Assembly: GCF_001808955.1 (NCBI RefSeq)
Contig: NZ_KV795256.1
Coordinates: 160,551-219,026 of the forward strand
Source: Rothia sp. HMSC078H08
Lineage (GTDB): Bacteria; Actinomycetota; Actinomycetes; Actinomycetales; Micrococcaceae
DNA: 58,476 nucleotides
Direction: 5' to 3'
Shown here in pieces: positions 44,963 through 52,781 of this stretch (positions are counted from its first letter, which is position 1; each line of letters starts with the position of its first letter). Made by a program: the position numbers and the translations under genes. The notes below the pieces were generated by a model. That model saw only the letters and a program-made list of their open reading frames with translations. It searched no databases and had not been told where the DNA came from.

Positions 44963-45538
44963 CTACTCCTCTTCGTCCAGGCCCTCAATCATCGCAAGCA
45001 TGAGCGAATCCTGCACCCACGAGATGAAGTTGTACACCATCGCCATGTACTCCTCATTGTTAGTGACCTGCGAGGCGTCGGTGATGGTGCCGATCTCGTC
45101 GGCGCGTTCTTCATCGGTAATCTGCAGGCGGTCGGCGAGCACCAGGCGAATATCACCGAGGGCAGCGGCCCAGGCGCGGGCGTGCTCCTCGTTCAGGCGC
45201 AGGTCGCTCGACTCAATGTCTAAGGCGAGCATCGCCAGGTTGGCGCGCTTGGTTTCGCGCAAATCGCGTTCGGTGTAGCGACGGTACTCGGCCGCACTTT
45301 CCTCGTCGCTACTGGCGACGGGGAGCAGGCGAGCCACGGCGCTGTCCTCGGGAATCGTGGGGTTCTCGGTGATGCCGACCAGCGCCTCGAGCGGGTCGAC
45401 GGTACTGCCGTCGGCGGCGGTGTCGGAGGGTCGTAGCAGGGCGCGCACATCCTCGGCGAGTTCTCGGATGAGCTCGCGCTCGGGCTGTTCAAATCGTGCG
45501 GTGTAGCCGCCGGGGGTGCGTCGGAAGGGGCGTGCCAT
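44963..45538 (-). CDS. DUF2017 family protein
   Basis: A 191-residue protein always found next to clpS in Actinobacteria; function unknown. It has the conserved start ARPFRRTPGGYTARFEQPER, a loop of Ser/Glu, then DLRLNEEHARAWAAALGDIRLVLADRL, and an acidic C-terminus ending LDEEE. ATG 45538 overlaps the clpS stop as TAATG, so they are translationally coupled. A role with ClpS in N-end substrate delivery is an inference from context only. Confidence 0.83.
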   Translation of the reverse strand: MARPFRRTPGGYTARFEQPERELIRELAEDVRALLRPSDTAADGSTVDPLEALVGITENPTIPEDSAVARLLPVASSDEESAAEYRRYTERDLRETKRANLAMLALDIESSDLRLNEEHARAWAAALGDIRLVLADRLQITDEERADEIGTITDASQVTNNEEYMAMVYNFISWVQDSLMLAMIEGLDEEE

Positions 45539-45864
45539 TAGTTCTCCACTTTCTCGAAGGTGGCCAGCAGACCCCAGGCGTGCATGGCCTGGGTGTGCTT
45601 TTCGGCGTCCTCGCGGGGCCCGGTGAAGACGATGGCCTTGCCGTTGTGGTGCACCTGCAGCATGAGCTCCTCGGCGCGGGCGCGGGAGTAGCCGAAGTGG
45701 CTGCGGAAGACGTATGCCACGTATGTCATGAGGTTGACGGGGTCGTTCCAGACGATGACGTTCCAGGGGGTATCAGCGGCGAGGATGTTCTCGAGCTCGG
45801 TGGTCAGGTCGGTGTCGCCTTCGGTGAGGGTTCCGCTGGAGAGGGTCACGGCTGCGTTATTCAT
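45538..45864 (-). CDS. clpS: ATP-dependent Clp protease adaptor ClpS
   Basis: A 108-residue adaptor that hands N-degron proteins to ClpC/ClpAP. The core WNVIVWNDPVNLMTYVAYVF contains the conserved Asn-Asp ligand pair, followed by HHNGKAIVFTGPREDAE. The N-terminal 30 residues form a flexible extension. ATG 45864 follows aagga. It is divergent from pncB across 277 bases. Confidence 0.93.
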   Translation of the reverse strand: MNNAAVTLSSGTLTEGDTDLTTELENILAADTPWNVIVWNDPVNLMTYVAYVFRSHFGYSRARAEELMLQVHHNGKAIVFTGPREDAEKHTQAMHAWGLLATFEKVEN

Positions 45865-46052
45865 GGGGGGTCCTTCGGGGTCCGGTCTGATGGATTCCGG
45901 AGTTCGTGGGGCCGGATTGTTGGGAACCGAGCCTCGCCACTTCGTGCAGCGTGGCGGCTCGCGGCCGGTGTGTGTGCGGGGGCCGAATCTCTTTCGATTA
46001 TACGGCCGGACGCGCCGGGCGGCGGGCAGAGTGCCTGTACTTTTTCATACTA

Positions 46053-46085
46053 CACTACTTATAGTCAATAGTACTTTATGTAGTG
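46053..46085. promoter_or_regulatory. 33-bp imperfect dyad between clpS and pncB (candidate NAD-pathway operator)
   Basis: The arms begin CACTAC (46053-46058) and end GTAGTG (46080-46085). Across the 13 outer positions 11 pair, with AGT/ACT in the inner half. It is centred about 73 bases before the pncB ATG. NAD-salvage genes are commonly controlled by NrtR-type repressors; the identity of the regulator is a guess. Confidence 0.55.
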
Positions 46086-46128
46086 ATTGACACGCCGTCA
46101 CAACAAGAAAAACGCCCGCTCCCCCCTC

Positions 46129-46134
46129 TACAAT
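46129..46134 (+). promoter_or_regulatory. -10 element of a leaderless pncB transcript
   Basis: TACAAT ends 7 bases before ATG 46142, and no Shine-Dalgarno sequence exists. Transcription likely starts on the A of the start codon. A TTGACA at 46087-46092 is too far away (36 bases) to be its -35. Confidence 0.55.
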
Positions 46135-46141
46135 TAGACAC

Positions 46142-47440
46142 ATGACTACTACTTCGCTTCTCACCGATCACTACGAGCTGACCATGCTTCAGGCAGCTCT
46201 CGCCTCCGGAGCCGCCCAGCGCAAGTGCACCTTCGAGGTCTTCACCCGCCGCCTTCCCGCGGGCCGCCGCTACGGCGTGCTCGCCGGCACCGGCCGCTTC
46301 CTCGAGGGACTCTCCGAATTCCGCTTCACCGACGAAGAGCTCTCGTTCCTCTCCTCCCGCAACGTCGTCAACAAGGAGACCCTCTCCTTCCTGGAGTCCT
46401 TCCGCTTCAGCGGCAACATCCGCGGCTACGCCGAGGGTGAGGCGTTCTTCCCCCACTCCCCCGTCATGCAGATCGAGTCCACCTTCGCCGAGGCGTGCAT
46501 CCTCGAAACCTACCTGCTGTCCATCCTGAACTTTGACTCCGCCGTGGCCAGCGCCGCCTCGCGCATGACCGCCGCCGCCGGCAACCGCCCCTGCCTCGAA
46601 ATGGGTTCGCGCCGCGCCCACGAGCGCGCCGCCGTCTCCGCAGCCCGCGCCGCCGTCATCGCTGGCTTCGCCGGCACCTCCAACCTGGAGGCGGGCCGCT
46701 CCTACGGCCTGCACACCATCGGCACCAGCGCCCACGCCTTCACCCTGCTACACGACAACGAGCGCGAAGCCTTCGAAGCGCAGCTGCGTTCCCTCGGCGC
46801 CCGCACGACCCTGCTGGTCGACACCTACGACGTGGACAACGCCGTGCGCCTGGGCGTGGAACTGGCCGGCGAGGAGCTCGGCGGCGTTCGCCTGGACTCG
46901 GGTGACCTGGTCACCACCGCCGCCCACGTGCGCGAACTGCTCGATTCGCTGGGTAACACCAATACGAAGATCACCGTGACCAGCGACCTGGACGAATACG
47001 CCATCGCCTCGCTGGCCGCTGCCCCCGTGGACTCCTACGGCGTGGGTACCCGCCTGGTGACCGGTTCGGGCGCGCCGACCTCCTCCATGGTGTACAAGGT
47101 CGTGGCCCGCGAGAACTCCGCGGGCGAAATGCAGCCGGTCGCGAAGGCCTCGGCCGGCAAGGCCTCGGTGGGTGGCGCCAAGCTCGCTGCCCGCCGCCTG
47201 AACAGCATGGGCATCGCAACGGCCGAGGTTCTGGGAACCCACGAAGACCCGGCCCTGCACGAGGACACCCGCCCCCTGCTCGTGGACTTCGTTCGCGAGG
47301 GCGAGCTGCTGCCCGGCTTCACCGGTGAGGAGGGCGTGCGCCGCGCAACCGCCCGCCACGCCGCATCCCTGGCCGAGCTGCCCGAGGCCGCTCGTCGCCT
47401 CTCCGAGGGCGAGCCGGTTATCCCGACCGAATTCATCTAA
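46142..47440 (+). CDS. pncB: Nicotinate phosphoribosyltransferase
   Basis: A 432-residue enzyme that joins nicotinate to PRPP to make NaMN in NAD salvage. Visible motifs: LLTDHYELTMLQ at the start, GSRRAHERAAVSAARAA, TIGTSAHAF (catalytic His region) and GGVRLDSGDLV (phosphate and Asp site). The protein has normal length. ATG 46142 has no ribosome site but follows a -10 hexamer by 7 bases, so the mRNA is probably leaderless. pncA follows after 133 bases on the same strand, which supplies nicotinate from nicotinamide. Confidence 0.93.
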   Translation: MTTTSLLTDHYELTMLQAALASGAAQRKCTFEVFTRRLPAGRRYGVLAGTGRFLEGLSEFRFTDEELSFLSSRNVVNKETLSFLESFRFSGNIRGYAEGEAFFPHSPVMQIESTFAEACILETYLLSILNFDSAVASAASRMTAAAGNRPCLEMGSRRAHERAAVSAARAAVIAGFAGTSNLEAGRSYGLHTIGTSAHAFTLLHDNEREAFEAQLRSLGARTTLLVDTYDVDNAVRLGVELAGEELGGVRLDSGDLVTTAAHVRELLDSLGNTNTKITVTSDLDEYAIASLAAAPVDSYGVGTRLVTGSGAPTSSMVYKVVARENSAGEMQPVAKASAGKASVGGAKLAARRLNSMGIATAEVLGTHEDPALHEDTRPLLVDFVREGELLPGFTGEEGVRRATARHAASLAELPEAARRLSEGEPVIPTEFI

Positions 47441-47573
47441 AACTCCCCCACGGTGCCCGCCCCGCGAGCCGCCGCGATACCCCTCAAGGACGGGGTGCAT
47501 CCGGCGCAATCACGCGGGGCGGCGCGCCATACTTCTACCCGTGACCGTATAGGAACGGCTTGTAAGGACGGCT

Positions 47574-48200
47574 ATGTCTAAGGCATTGATTATTGTGGAC
47601 GTGCAGAACGACTTCTGCGAAGGCGGTTCCCTGGCGACCGCGCGCGGCGCCGAGGTGGCTTCGCTCATTAGCGAGTTCGTGGAGAACAACCACCACCGCT
47701 ACGACGCAATCGTGGCCACCCAGGATTGGCACATCGATCCGGGTTCGCACTTCTCCGACACCCCTGACTTCGTGGACTCCTGGCCCGTGCACTGCGTGGC
47801 CAAGAGCAAGGGTGCGCAGATTCACGAGAACCTGGACACCGACTACATTGAGGCGTACTTCCGTAAGGGCCGCTACGAGGCCGCATACTCGGGCTTCGAG
47901 GGTCTGCTGGCCCCCGAGGACGAGGTGGCCACCGGCGAGCACGAGCCGGGCGCGGATGCTTCCGAGGACGGCCCGCAGACTCCCCTGTCGGAGTGGCTGG
48001 ATGAGCGCGGTATCGAGTACGTTGATGTTGTCGGTATCGCCACCGATTACTGCGTGTCAGCCACCGCGCGCGATGCGGTCGACGCCGGCTACGAAACCCG
48101 CGTTCTGATTGACCTGACCGCGCCGGTGCACGAGGATAAGCTCGACGAAACCGCCGAGGCACTGGAAGCCGACGGCGTGGAGGTCGTAGAGGTCCTCTAG
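47574..48200 (+). CDS. pncA: Nicotinamidase (isochorismatase-fold)
   Basis: A 208-residue cysteine hydrolase that deamidates nicotinamide to nicotinate. The catalytic triad is visible: Asp9 (IIVDVQNDF), a Lys in FRKGRYEAAYS, and Cys in VVGIATDYCVSATA. The metal site is TQDWHIDPGSHF. A 25-residue acidic insertion (PEDEVATGEHEPGADASEDGP) lies before SEWLDERG and is longer than usual. ATG 47574 follows aagga. It supplies the substrate for PncB. A terminator follows at once. Confidence 0.92.
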   Translation: MSKALIIVDVQNDFCEGGSLATARGAEVASLISEFVENNHHRYDAIVATQDWHIDPGSHFSDTPDFVDSWPVHCVAKSKGAQIHENLDTDYIEAYFRKGRYEAAYSGFEGLLAPEDEVATGEHEPGADASEDGPQTPLSEWLDERGIEYVDVVGIATDYCVSATARDAVDAGYETRVLIDLTAPVHEDKLDETAEALEADGVEVVEVL

Positions 48201-48222
48201 CCTCAACGCAACTCGCACAACG

Positions 48223-48264
48223 ATAGGGCGGGCACCCCGAGAGTACTCGGGATGCCCGCCCTAT
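48223..48264 (+). terminator. Terminator after pncA
   Basis: A long stem (ATAGGGCGGGCA with TGCCCGCCCTAT plus CCCGAG/CTCGGG) with a 4-base loop. The T-tract is weak. Confidence 0.75.
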
Positions 48265-48297
48265 TGCGTCTACGCGAACAAATATTACGGGCGTGCA

Positions 48298-48333
48298 AAA
48301 GCCCCGCGAGCGCATACACACTCTCGGGGCTTT
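48298..48333 (-). terminator. Terminator of the glycine-rich protein gene, shared repeat
   Basis: AAAGCCCC/GGGGCTTT stem with CGAG/CTC inner pairing, followed by tttt on the minus strand. Bases 48299-48321 are identical to 50063-50085, including the non-pairing loop. Confidence 0.75.
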
Positions 48334-48376
48334 CACTGAGCCGGAGGTTTAATTTACCTCTGGCAAAGACGGGTTA

Positions 48377-49798
48377 TTACCAGGGCACTTCACAGAGATA
48401 CACTGTCGCGGTACCACCGGTTCCGTACTCACTATAATGGTCTGCGTTATTTGATAGAGAAATCTCACCTTCAATCACACTCGGTGCCAGGTAGGAACCA
48501 CCCGCACCTCCAGCACCCGCAACCTGCGCAGAGCTCACACTCTGTCGAATACCCTGCGGATTATTGTTCCATTTTTGAGCAATCGTAATCGCTGATTGTG
48601 AGAGAGCTGCGCCCGAACCGCCGCCGCCGTAGCCGCCACCCCCGCCTCCAGACACAATAATCTGGGCACCGTTGAAGTATGGAGCAACTTGGTAGTAAGA
48701 CAAGTATTTGTGGGTCCCGTCCGGGAGTTTAAGGGTTTCATATTCCCCGCCGTACAGACTGTGGTTGTCCAGCTGGTAGCTCACAGACATTACACCGTCA
48801 CCGCCGTTCCCTTGCAAACCATTAGTGCCTGGGTTACCTGCAGTGGAGGAGCTGTAAAGAATCTGATTATTCTGGCTATCGAAGCTAAAGACATCGTTAG
48901 GGGTACCGGTCAGCACGGTTGGCTTAGCGCCGCCAGCACCACCAATGCCTCCGCCGCCACCTTTACCGCCTTCAACAGTTAGTTGAATGCTCGGGTCCTG
49001 AGCATAATACTCACGTCCGATTGTGGCGTCACCACCGCGTGCTCGTTCTCCCGACCCGCCCACACTTCGCACGGGCGGGTGAGCCTGATTTTCTGGACCG
49101 GTCATACGAACGTCTACGATTCCGGGGAAATGGTCCGGGTCAGGTTCCGTTGTGAACATTGTTGCACGGGTGGTTCCGCCGCCACCGCCTCCAGCAACGG
49201 CAATAACCTCACCGTTGATGAGCAGTGCCGTTGAACCACCGCCTGAGCATCCATAGACTTCTTCCATGGGAAACTTAGGATGCGGTCCGTGGTCCCAATC
49301 TGCAGCCCATGCCCAGCGTTCGCTCAGCTTTTTCATGACGTCATCGGGAATTCTAGTGTTAGGAACCCCACCACCGTTACCGAAGCCTTGCCCACCCTGG
49401 AAGCCTTCAGACCGGTACTCGTCCAGGGTGGGCCCGTACCCTCGGACATCGACCCTTCCGCCGCCACCTGCAATGAGCTCGATAGACGCAGGACCGGGTA
49501 CCTCGACGACTCCGGTAACCTTCGCGCCGGAACCGCCTGGAGAGCTCCTATCGAAGCTTCCGCCGCCTGCGCCACCGACCAGTTCAAAACGTACCTTAAT
49601 GTAGGTGTGGTGCGCGTAGAGATATTCTGTTTCTTCCCGTCGGTTGTACATGTCAGCGCTGATATCCATGTAAGGTTTTTCAGACACGGTGCAATCTGGT
49701 TTTGACGCTGCGTAGGCCGGCACTACTGAAGAAGCCGCGATCACGGGGGTTGCCCAGGCGACACCCTTCACGACCTTACGGCGAGAAATATGAGACAT
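48377..49798 (-). CDS. Secreted glycine-rich protein with Tat-like signal
   Basis: A 473-residue predicted exported protein. The signal is SRRKVVKGVAWATPVIAA with an AxA cleavage site near residue 30 (PAYA). Mature domain: FELVGGAGGG, a collar of Gly-rich blocks (IELIAGGGGRVDV, VAGGGGGG, GGKGGGGGIGGAGG, VSGGGGGGYGGGGSG), and a STALLINGEVIAVAGG segment. This matches the glycine-rich domain fold found in bacterial surface and phage-tail proteins and in ALK/LTK receptors, by pattern only. It ends in CEVPW with no cell-wall anchor. ATG 49798 follows aaggac, with an in-frame GTG just before. Sampled lines are 42-48% G+C in the 3' half, lower than neighbours. It is monocistronic. Confidence 0.75.
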   Translation of the reverse strand: MSHISRRKVVKGVAWATPVIAASSVVPAYAASKPDCTVSEKPYMDISADMYNRREETEYLYAHHTYIKVRFELVGGAGGGSFDRSSPGGSGAKVTGVVEVPGPASIELIAGGGGRVDVRGYGPTLDEYRSEGFQGGQGFGNGGGVPNTRIPDDVMKKLSERWAWAADWDHGPHPKFPMEEVYGCSGGGSTALLINGEVIAVAGGGGGGTTRATMFTTEPDPDHFPGIVDVRMTGPENQAHPPVRSVGGSGERARGGDATIGREYYAQDPSIQLTVEGGKGGGGGIGGAGGAKPTVLTGTPNDVFSFDSQNNQILYSSSTAGNPGTNGLQGNGGDGVMSVSYQLDNHSLYGGEYETLKLPDGTHKYLSYYQVAPYFNGAQIIVSGGGGGGYGGGGSGAALSQSAITIAQKWNNNPQGIRQSVSSAQVAGAGGAGGSYLAPSVIEGEISLSNNADHYSEYGTGGTATVYLCEVPW

Positions 49799-50118
49799 CA
49801 CTGTCCTTCAAAGGTTGGTGCAATCATTCCCCTGGCACGATATCGGGGCGCGCGCCATCCGGGGGTTGGTTGCATGGTGTTTCTTAAAGTTTTGATGACT
49901 CAGCATAGACCTATATGCCGCGCATCATTGGAAAGTTCCCTATAATCGGCGACCATGCCGCATGTTCTAAAGAACTTACCCCCACTAGGCTACACGTTCC
50001 ATCTCCGTGCCGCCATGATTATGGCGCCTCAGACCCAATATTTCTGCATTTTATGCACACAGAAGCCCCGCGAGCGCATACACACCCGCGGGGCTTCTCT
50101 ATACGTTCTACCTATGTT
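49799..50118. other. Intergenic region before the glycine-rich gene
   Basis: 320 bases. It holds the leader of the glycine-rich gene, a small dyad gttct-aa-agaac (49964-49975), an AT-richer patch, and the helicase terminator at 50062-50097. No small gene is supported. Confidence 0.5.
50062..50097 (-). terminator. Terminator of the helicase gene, shared repeat
   Basis: Stem GAAGCCCCGCG/CGCGGGGCTTC. Bases 50063-50085 repeat 48299-48321 exactly. Confidence 0.7.
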
Positions 50119-51906
50119 CTAGCGTCGGCCAACGAACCAGTCCGACAGCTTATCGAGACGCGCCTGAATCTGCTCCGCGGAGGCCTGCGCCACCGCCGGG
50201 CCGCCACAAATCTTACGCAGCTCGTTGTGAATCACGCCGTGCGGCTTACCCGAGCGAATCGACCAGGCCGCCACGTTCTTCGCCAGCTTATTGCGCAGCG
50301 CTTTCAACTGGCGGTGATCCACCACCGAAGGCACCGCGGTTGCCGGGCGACGAGCCGCGTGCTCACGCTGATGCGCGCGCAGTAGCGTGCCCACCTGCTC
50401 GGCGTCCAGCAGGCCCGGAATGCCCAGGAAGTCCTGCTCCTCCTCGCTGCCCACGGCGAGGTTGCCGGAGGCGAACTCGGCGCCGTCGAAGAGCACGCCG
50501 TGGAAGGACGCCTCGGAGCCGAGCGCCTCGAACTTGCCGCGGGCCAGCTGCTCGGAGGCGCGCTCCTCGCGGTTTGCTTCCTCAATCAGGTGGTCGTCCA
50601 GGCCCTCGACCATGGGGTCGATTTCCTGGGGTGCGCCGCGGTCGAGGGCGTGGTCGCGCTCGACCTCCATATCGTTGGCCAGCATCATCAGCTGCGGCAC
50701 CGAGGGCAGGAACACGGATGCGGTTTCGCCGCGCTTGCGGGCACGCACGAAACGGCCGATAGCCTGCGCGAAGAACAGCGGGGTGCTGGTGCTGGTGGCG
50801 TACACGCCCACGGCGAGGCGGGGCACATCCACGCCTTCGGACACCATGCGCACGGCGACCATCCAGCGCTGCGTGCCCTCGCGGAACTCGTCGATCTTGG
50901 CGGAGGCTTCGCGGTCGTCCGAGAGGATCACGGTGGGATATTCGCCGGTAATCTTCTGCAGCTGTTCGGCGTAGGCTTTGGCGTCCGCGTGGTCGGTGGC
51001 GATGACGAGCGCGCCGGCGTCGGGCACGGTGCGGCGCACTTCGGTCAGGCGCTTGTCGGCGGCGGCGAGCACGGTCGGAATCCATTCGCCGTTGGGGTCC
51101 AGGGCGGTGCGCCATGCCTGGGAGGTGATGTCCTTGGTGAAGCCCTCGCCCAGGTTTGCCGCCATTTCCTCACCGGCGGAGGTGCGCCAACGCATCTGAC
51201 CCGAGTACGCCATGAAGATGACCGGGCGCACCACGTGATCCTTGAGCGCCGGGCCGTAGCCGTAGGAGTAGTCCGCCTTGGAGCGGCGGATACCGTCGTT
51301 GTCGACCTCGTAAGTGACGAACGGAATCGGGGAGGTATCGGAACGGAACGGGGTGCCGGTCAGCGCCACGCGGCGGGTCGCGTCGTCGAAGGCCTCGCGC
51401 AGGCCGTCACCCCAGGAGAGGGAGTCTCCGGCGTGGTGAATCTCGTCAAAAATAACGAGGGTTTTCGTCGCCTCAGTGTTGCGCGCGTGCAGCTGCGGCT
51501 TATTCGCCACCTGCGCGTAGGTCAGCGCCACGCCCTTGTAGTGGCGGCTGATGGTCACGTCCGCGTTCTTAAAGTTCGGGTCAATCGGAATACCGACCTT
51601 CGCGGCGGCGTCCGCCCACTGCTTCTTCAGGTGGTCGGTCGGCGCCACAACGATGAGCTGGCGCACCGTGCCGCGGTTGAAGAGTTCCTTGGCGAGGGTG
51701 AGCGCGAAGGTGGTTTTACCCGCGCCGGGGGTTGCCACGGCCATGAAGTCGCGGGGGTTCTTTTCGAAGTACTTCTGCATGGCCTCGGCCTGCCAGGCTC
51801 GCAGGTGCACCGAGGTGCCCCAGGGGGCGCGGTCGGGGTATGCCGGGGAGAGCTTCGGCTTCACCATGCTGTCAAATAGCGTGGGTTCCTCTGGTGCTGC
51901 GCTCAT
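50119..51906 (-). CDS. DEAD/DEAH-box superfamily 2 helicase
   Basis: A 595-residue SF2 ATPase. Walker A ATPGAGKT is at about residues 58-65 and DEIH (motif II) at 154-157. TGTPFRSD (motif III region) and QAIGRFVRARKRGE (motif VI) follow. Unlike many helicases, a conserved tail (residues 430-590) ends in DWFVGRR. It belongs to an actinobacterial type related to restriction-enzyme ResIII helicases, with no nuclease motif seen. ATG 51906 follows aaggaga closely. A DUF3039 gene lies upstream on the same strand, about 294 bases away. The substrate is unknown. Confidence 0.85.
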   Translation of the reverse strand: MSAAPEEPTLFDSMVKPKLSPAYPDRAPWGTSVHLRAWQAEAMQKYFEKNPRDFMAVATPGAGKTTFALTLAKELFNRGTVRQLIVVAPTDHLKKQWADAAAKVGIPIDPNFKNADVTISRHYKGVALTYAQVANKPQLHARNTEATKTLVIFDEIHHAGDSLSWGDGLREAFDDATRRVALTGTPFRSDTSPIPFVTYEVDNDGIRRSKADYSYGYGPALKDHVVRPVIFMAYSGQMRWRTSAGEEMAANLGEGFTKDITSQAWRTALDPNGEWIPTVLAAADKRLTEVRRTVPDAGALVIATDHADAKAYAEQLQKITGEYPTVILSDDREASAKIDEFREGTQRWMVAVRMVSEGVDVPRLAVGVYATSTSTPLFFAQAIGRFVRARKRGETASVFLPSVPQLMMLANDMEVERDHALDRGAPQEIDPMVEGLDDHLIEEANREERASEQLARGKFEALGSEASFHGVLFDGAEFASGNLAVGSEEEQDFLGIPGLLDAEQVGTLLRAHQREHAARRPATAVPSVVDHRQLKALRNKLAKNVAAWSIRSGKPHGVIHNELRKICGGPAVAQASAEQIQARLDKLSDWFVGRR

Positions 51907-52200
51907 TCTCTCCTTCTTCCTCGTCTGCCTCTGCTGGTACCCTCTGCCGACTCAGGGCAGGTGCCTCTCCCCCGTTAGGAGGTGGCGCTCTAGTGTTCCT
52001 GATGCTCTGGCGGTCCGGGCACAGCGAGGTTAAATTCTAGCACCACATCCGCGGGTTGGGCCGGGCTGTGGTGCAAGAATTTGGTGCTCGTCAGCAAAGT
52101 CTCATGAGCGGTGTTGGGCCGTTGAGTCTTGCTGCTGCGGCGTGTTATTTATTCGTATTTATTCAGGCGTATTTGTCTCAGGCGTGTCGCCTGGCGCGTA

Positions 52201-52500
52201 TTATTCGCCGGAGCCGTTGTCGCCGTCGTTGCCGGGTGCGAGGCCTTCGTAGATTTCCTTGCACTGGGGGCAGACGGGGAACTTCTGCGGGTCGCGGCCG
52301 GGTACCCACATTTTGCCGCAGAGGGCGCGCACGGGTTCACCGGTCAGCGCCGATTCGAGGATCTTTTCCTTGCGTACGTAGTGGGAGAAGCGCTCGTGGT
52401 CGCCGGGCTCAGAAAGCTGGGTTTCTTCGCGTTCGAGCAGGGCGGTGCCGCCTGCGGTTCCGGGGCCAAAGGGGTCTTCGATGCCTTCGATCGAGCTCAT
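52201..52500 (-). CDS. DUF3039 family zinc-ribbon protein
   Basis: A 99-residue protein, conserved next to this helicase type in Actinobacteria. The Cys pattern is RALCGKMWVPGRD then FPVCPQCKEIY (one Cys plus CxxC), with His in HERFSHYVRK that could complete a zinc site. The C-terminus is Gly/Asp/Asn-rich. ATG 52500 (MSSIEGIEDPF) follows aaggagaa; an in-frame extension to 52635 has no ribosome site. Function unknown; DNA or RNA binding is a guess. Confidence 0.8.
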   Translation of the reverse strand: MSSIEGIEDPFGPGTAGGTALLEREETQLSEPGDHERFSHYVRKEKILESALTGEPVRALCGKMWVPGRDPQKFPVCPQCKEIYEGLAPGNDGDNGSGE

Positions 52501-52703
52501 GTTTCTCCTTGATGATGAGGTGGGATACATAGGGTGAGGAGCGCCGCTGCACGGTTGGGTGATTGGCGCCTTCTCTATTTTAGTAGCAGTTGGGAGGTGC
52601 TGAGCCCCCGGGCGGTCAATATGGAGGCAGGCCACAGCTCAACCATAGACTCTTAGGTATTGCGGTGAGCTTCTTTCCGTTAGAAGTTTGGGTGGCACAG
52701 AAA

Positions 52704-52745
52704 AGGGGTTCCGCGCCAGGTTTAGTACCTAACACGGAACCCTTC
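52704..52745 (-). terminator. Terminator of the ABC permease gene
   Basis: Stem GGGTTCCG/CGGAACCC with inner AGGT/ACCT; on the minus strand it is followed by tttt. Confidence 0.75.
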
Positions 52746-52781
52746 TCTTTTATTCCTGATGTGCTGGAGCTTCGACTCTTG

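Noticed and set aside
46087..46134. TTGACA and TACAAT as one promoter before pncB
   Set aside because: The spacer would be 36 bases, far beyond the usual 16-19.
49964..49975. LexA SOS box
   Set aside because: gttct-aa-agaac does not match the actinobacterial CGAAC-N4-GTTCG pattern.
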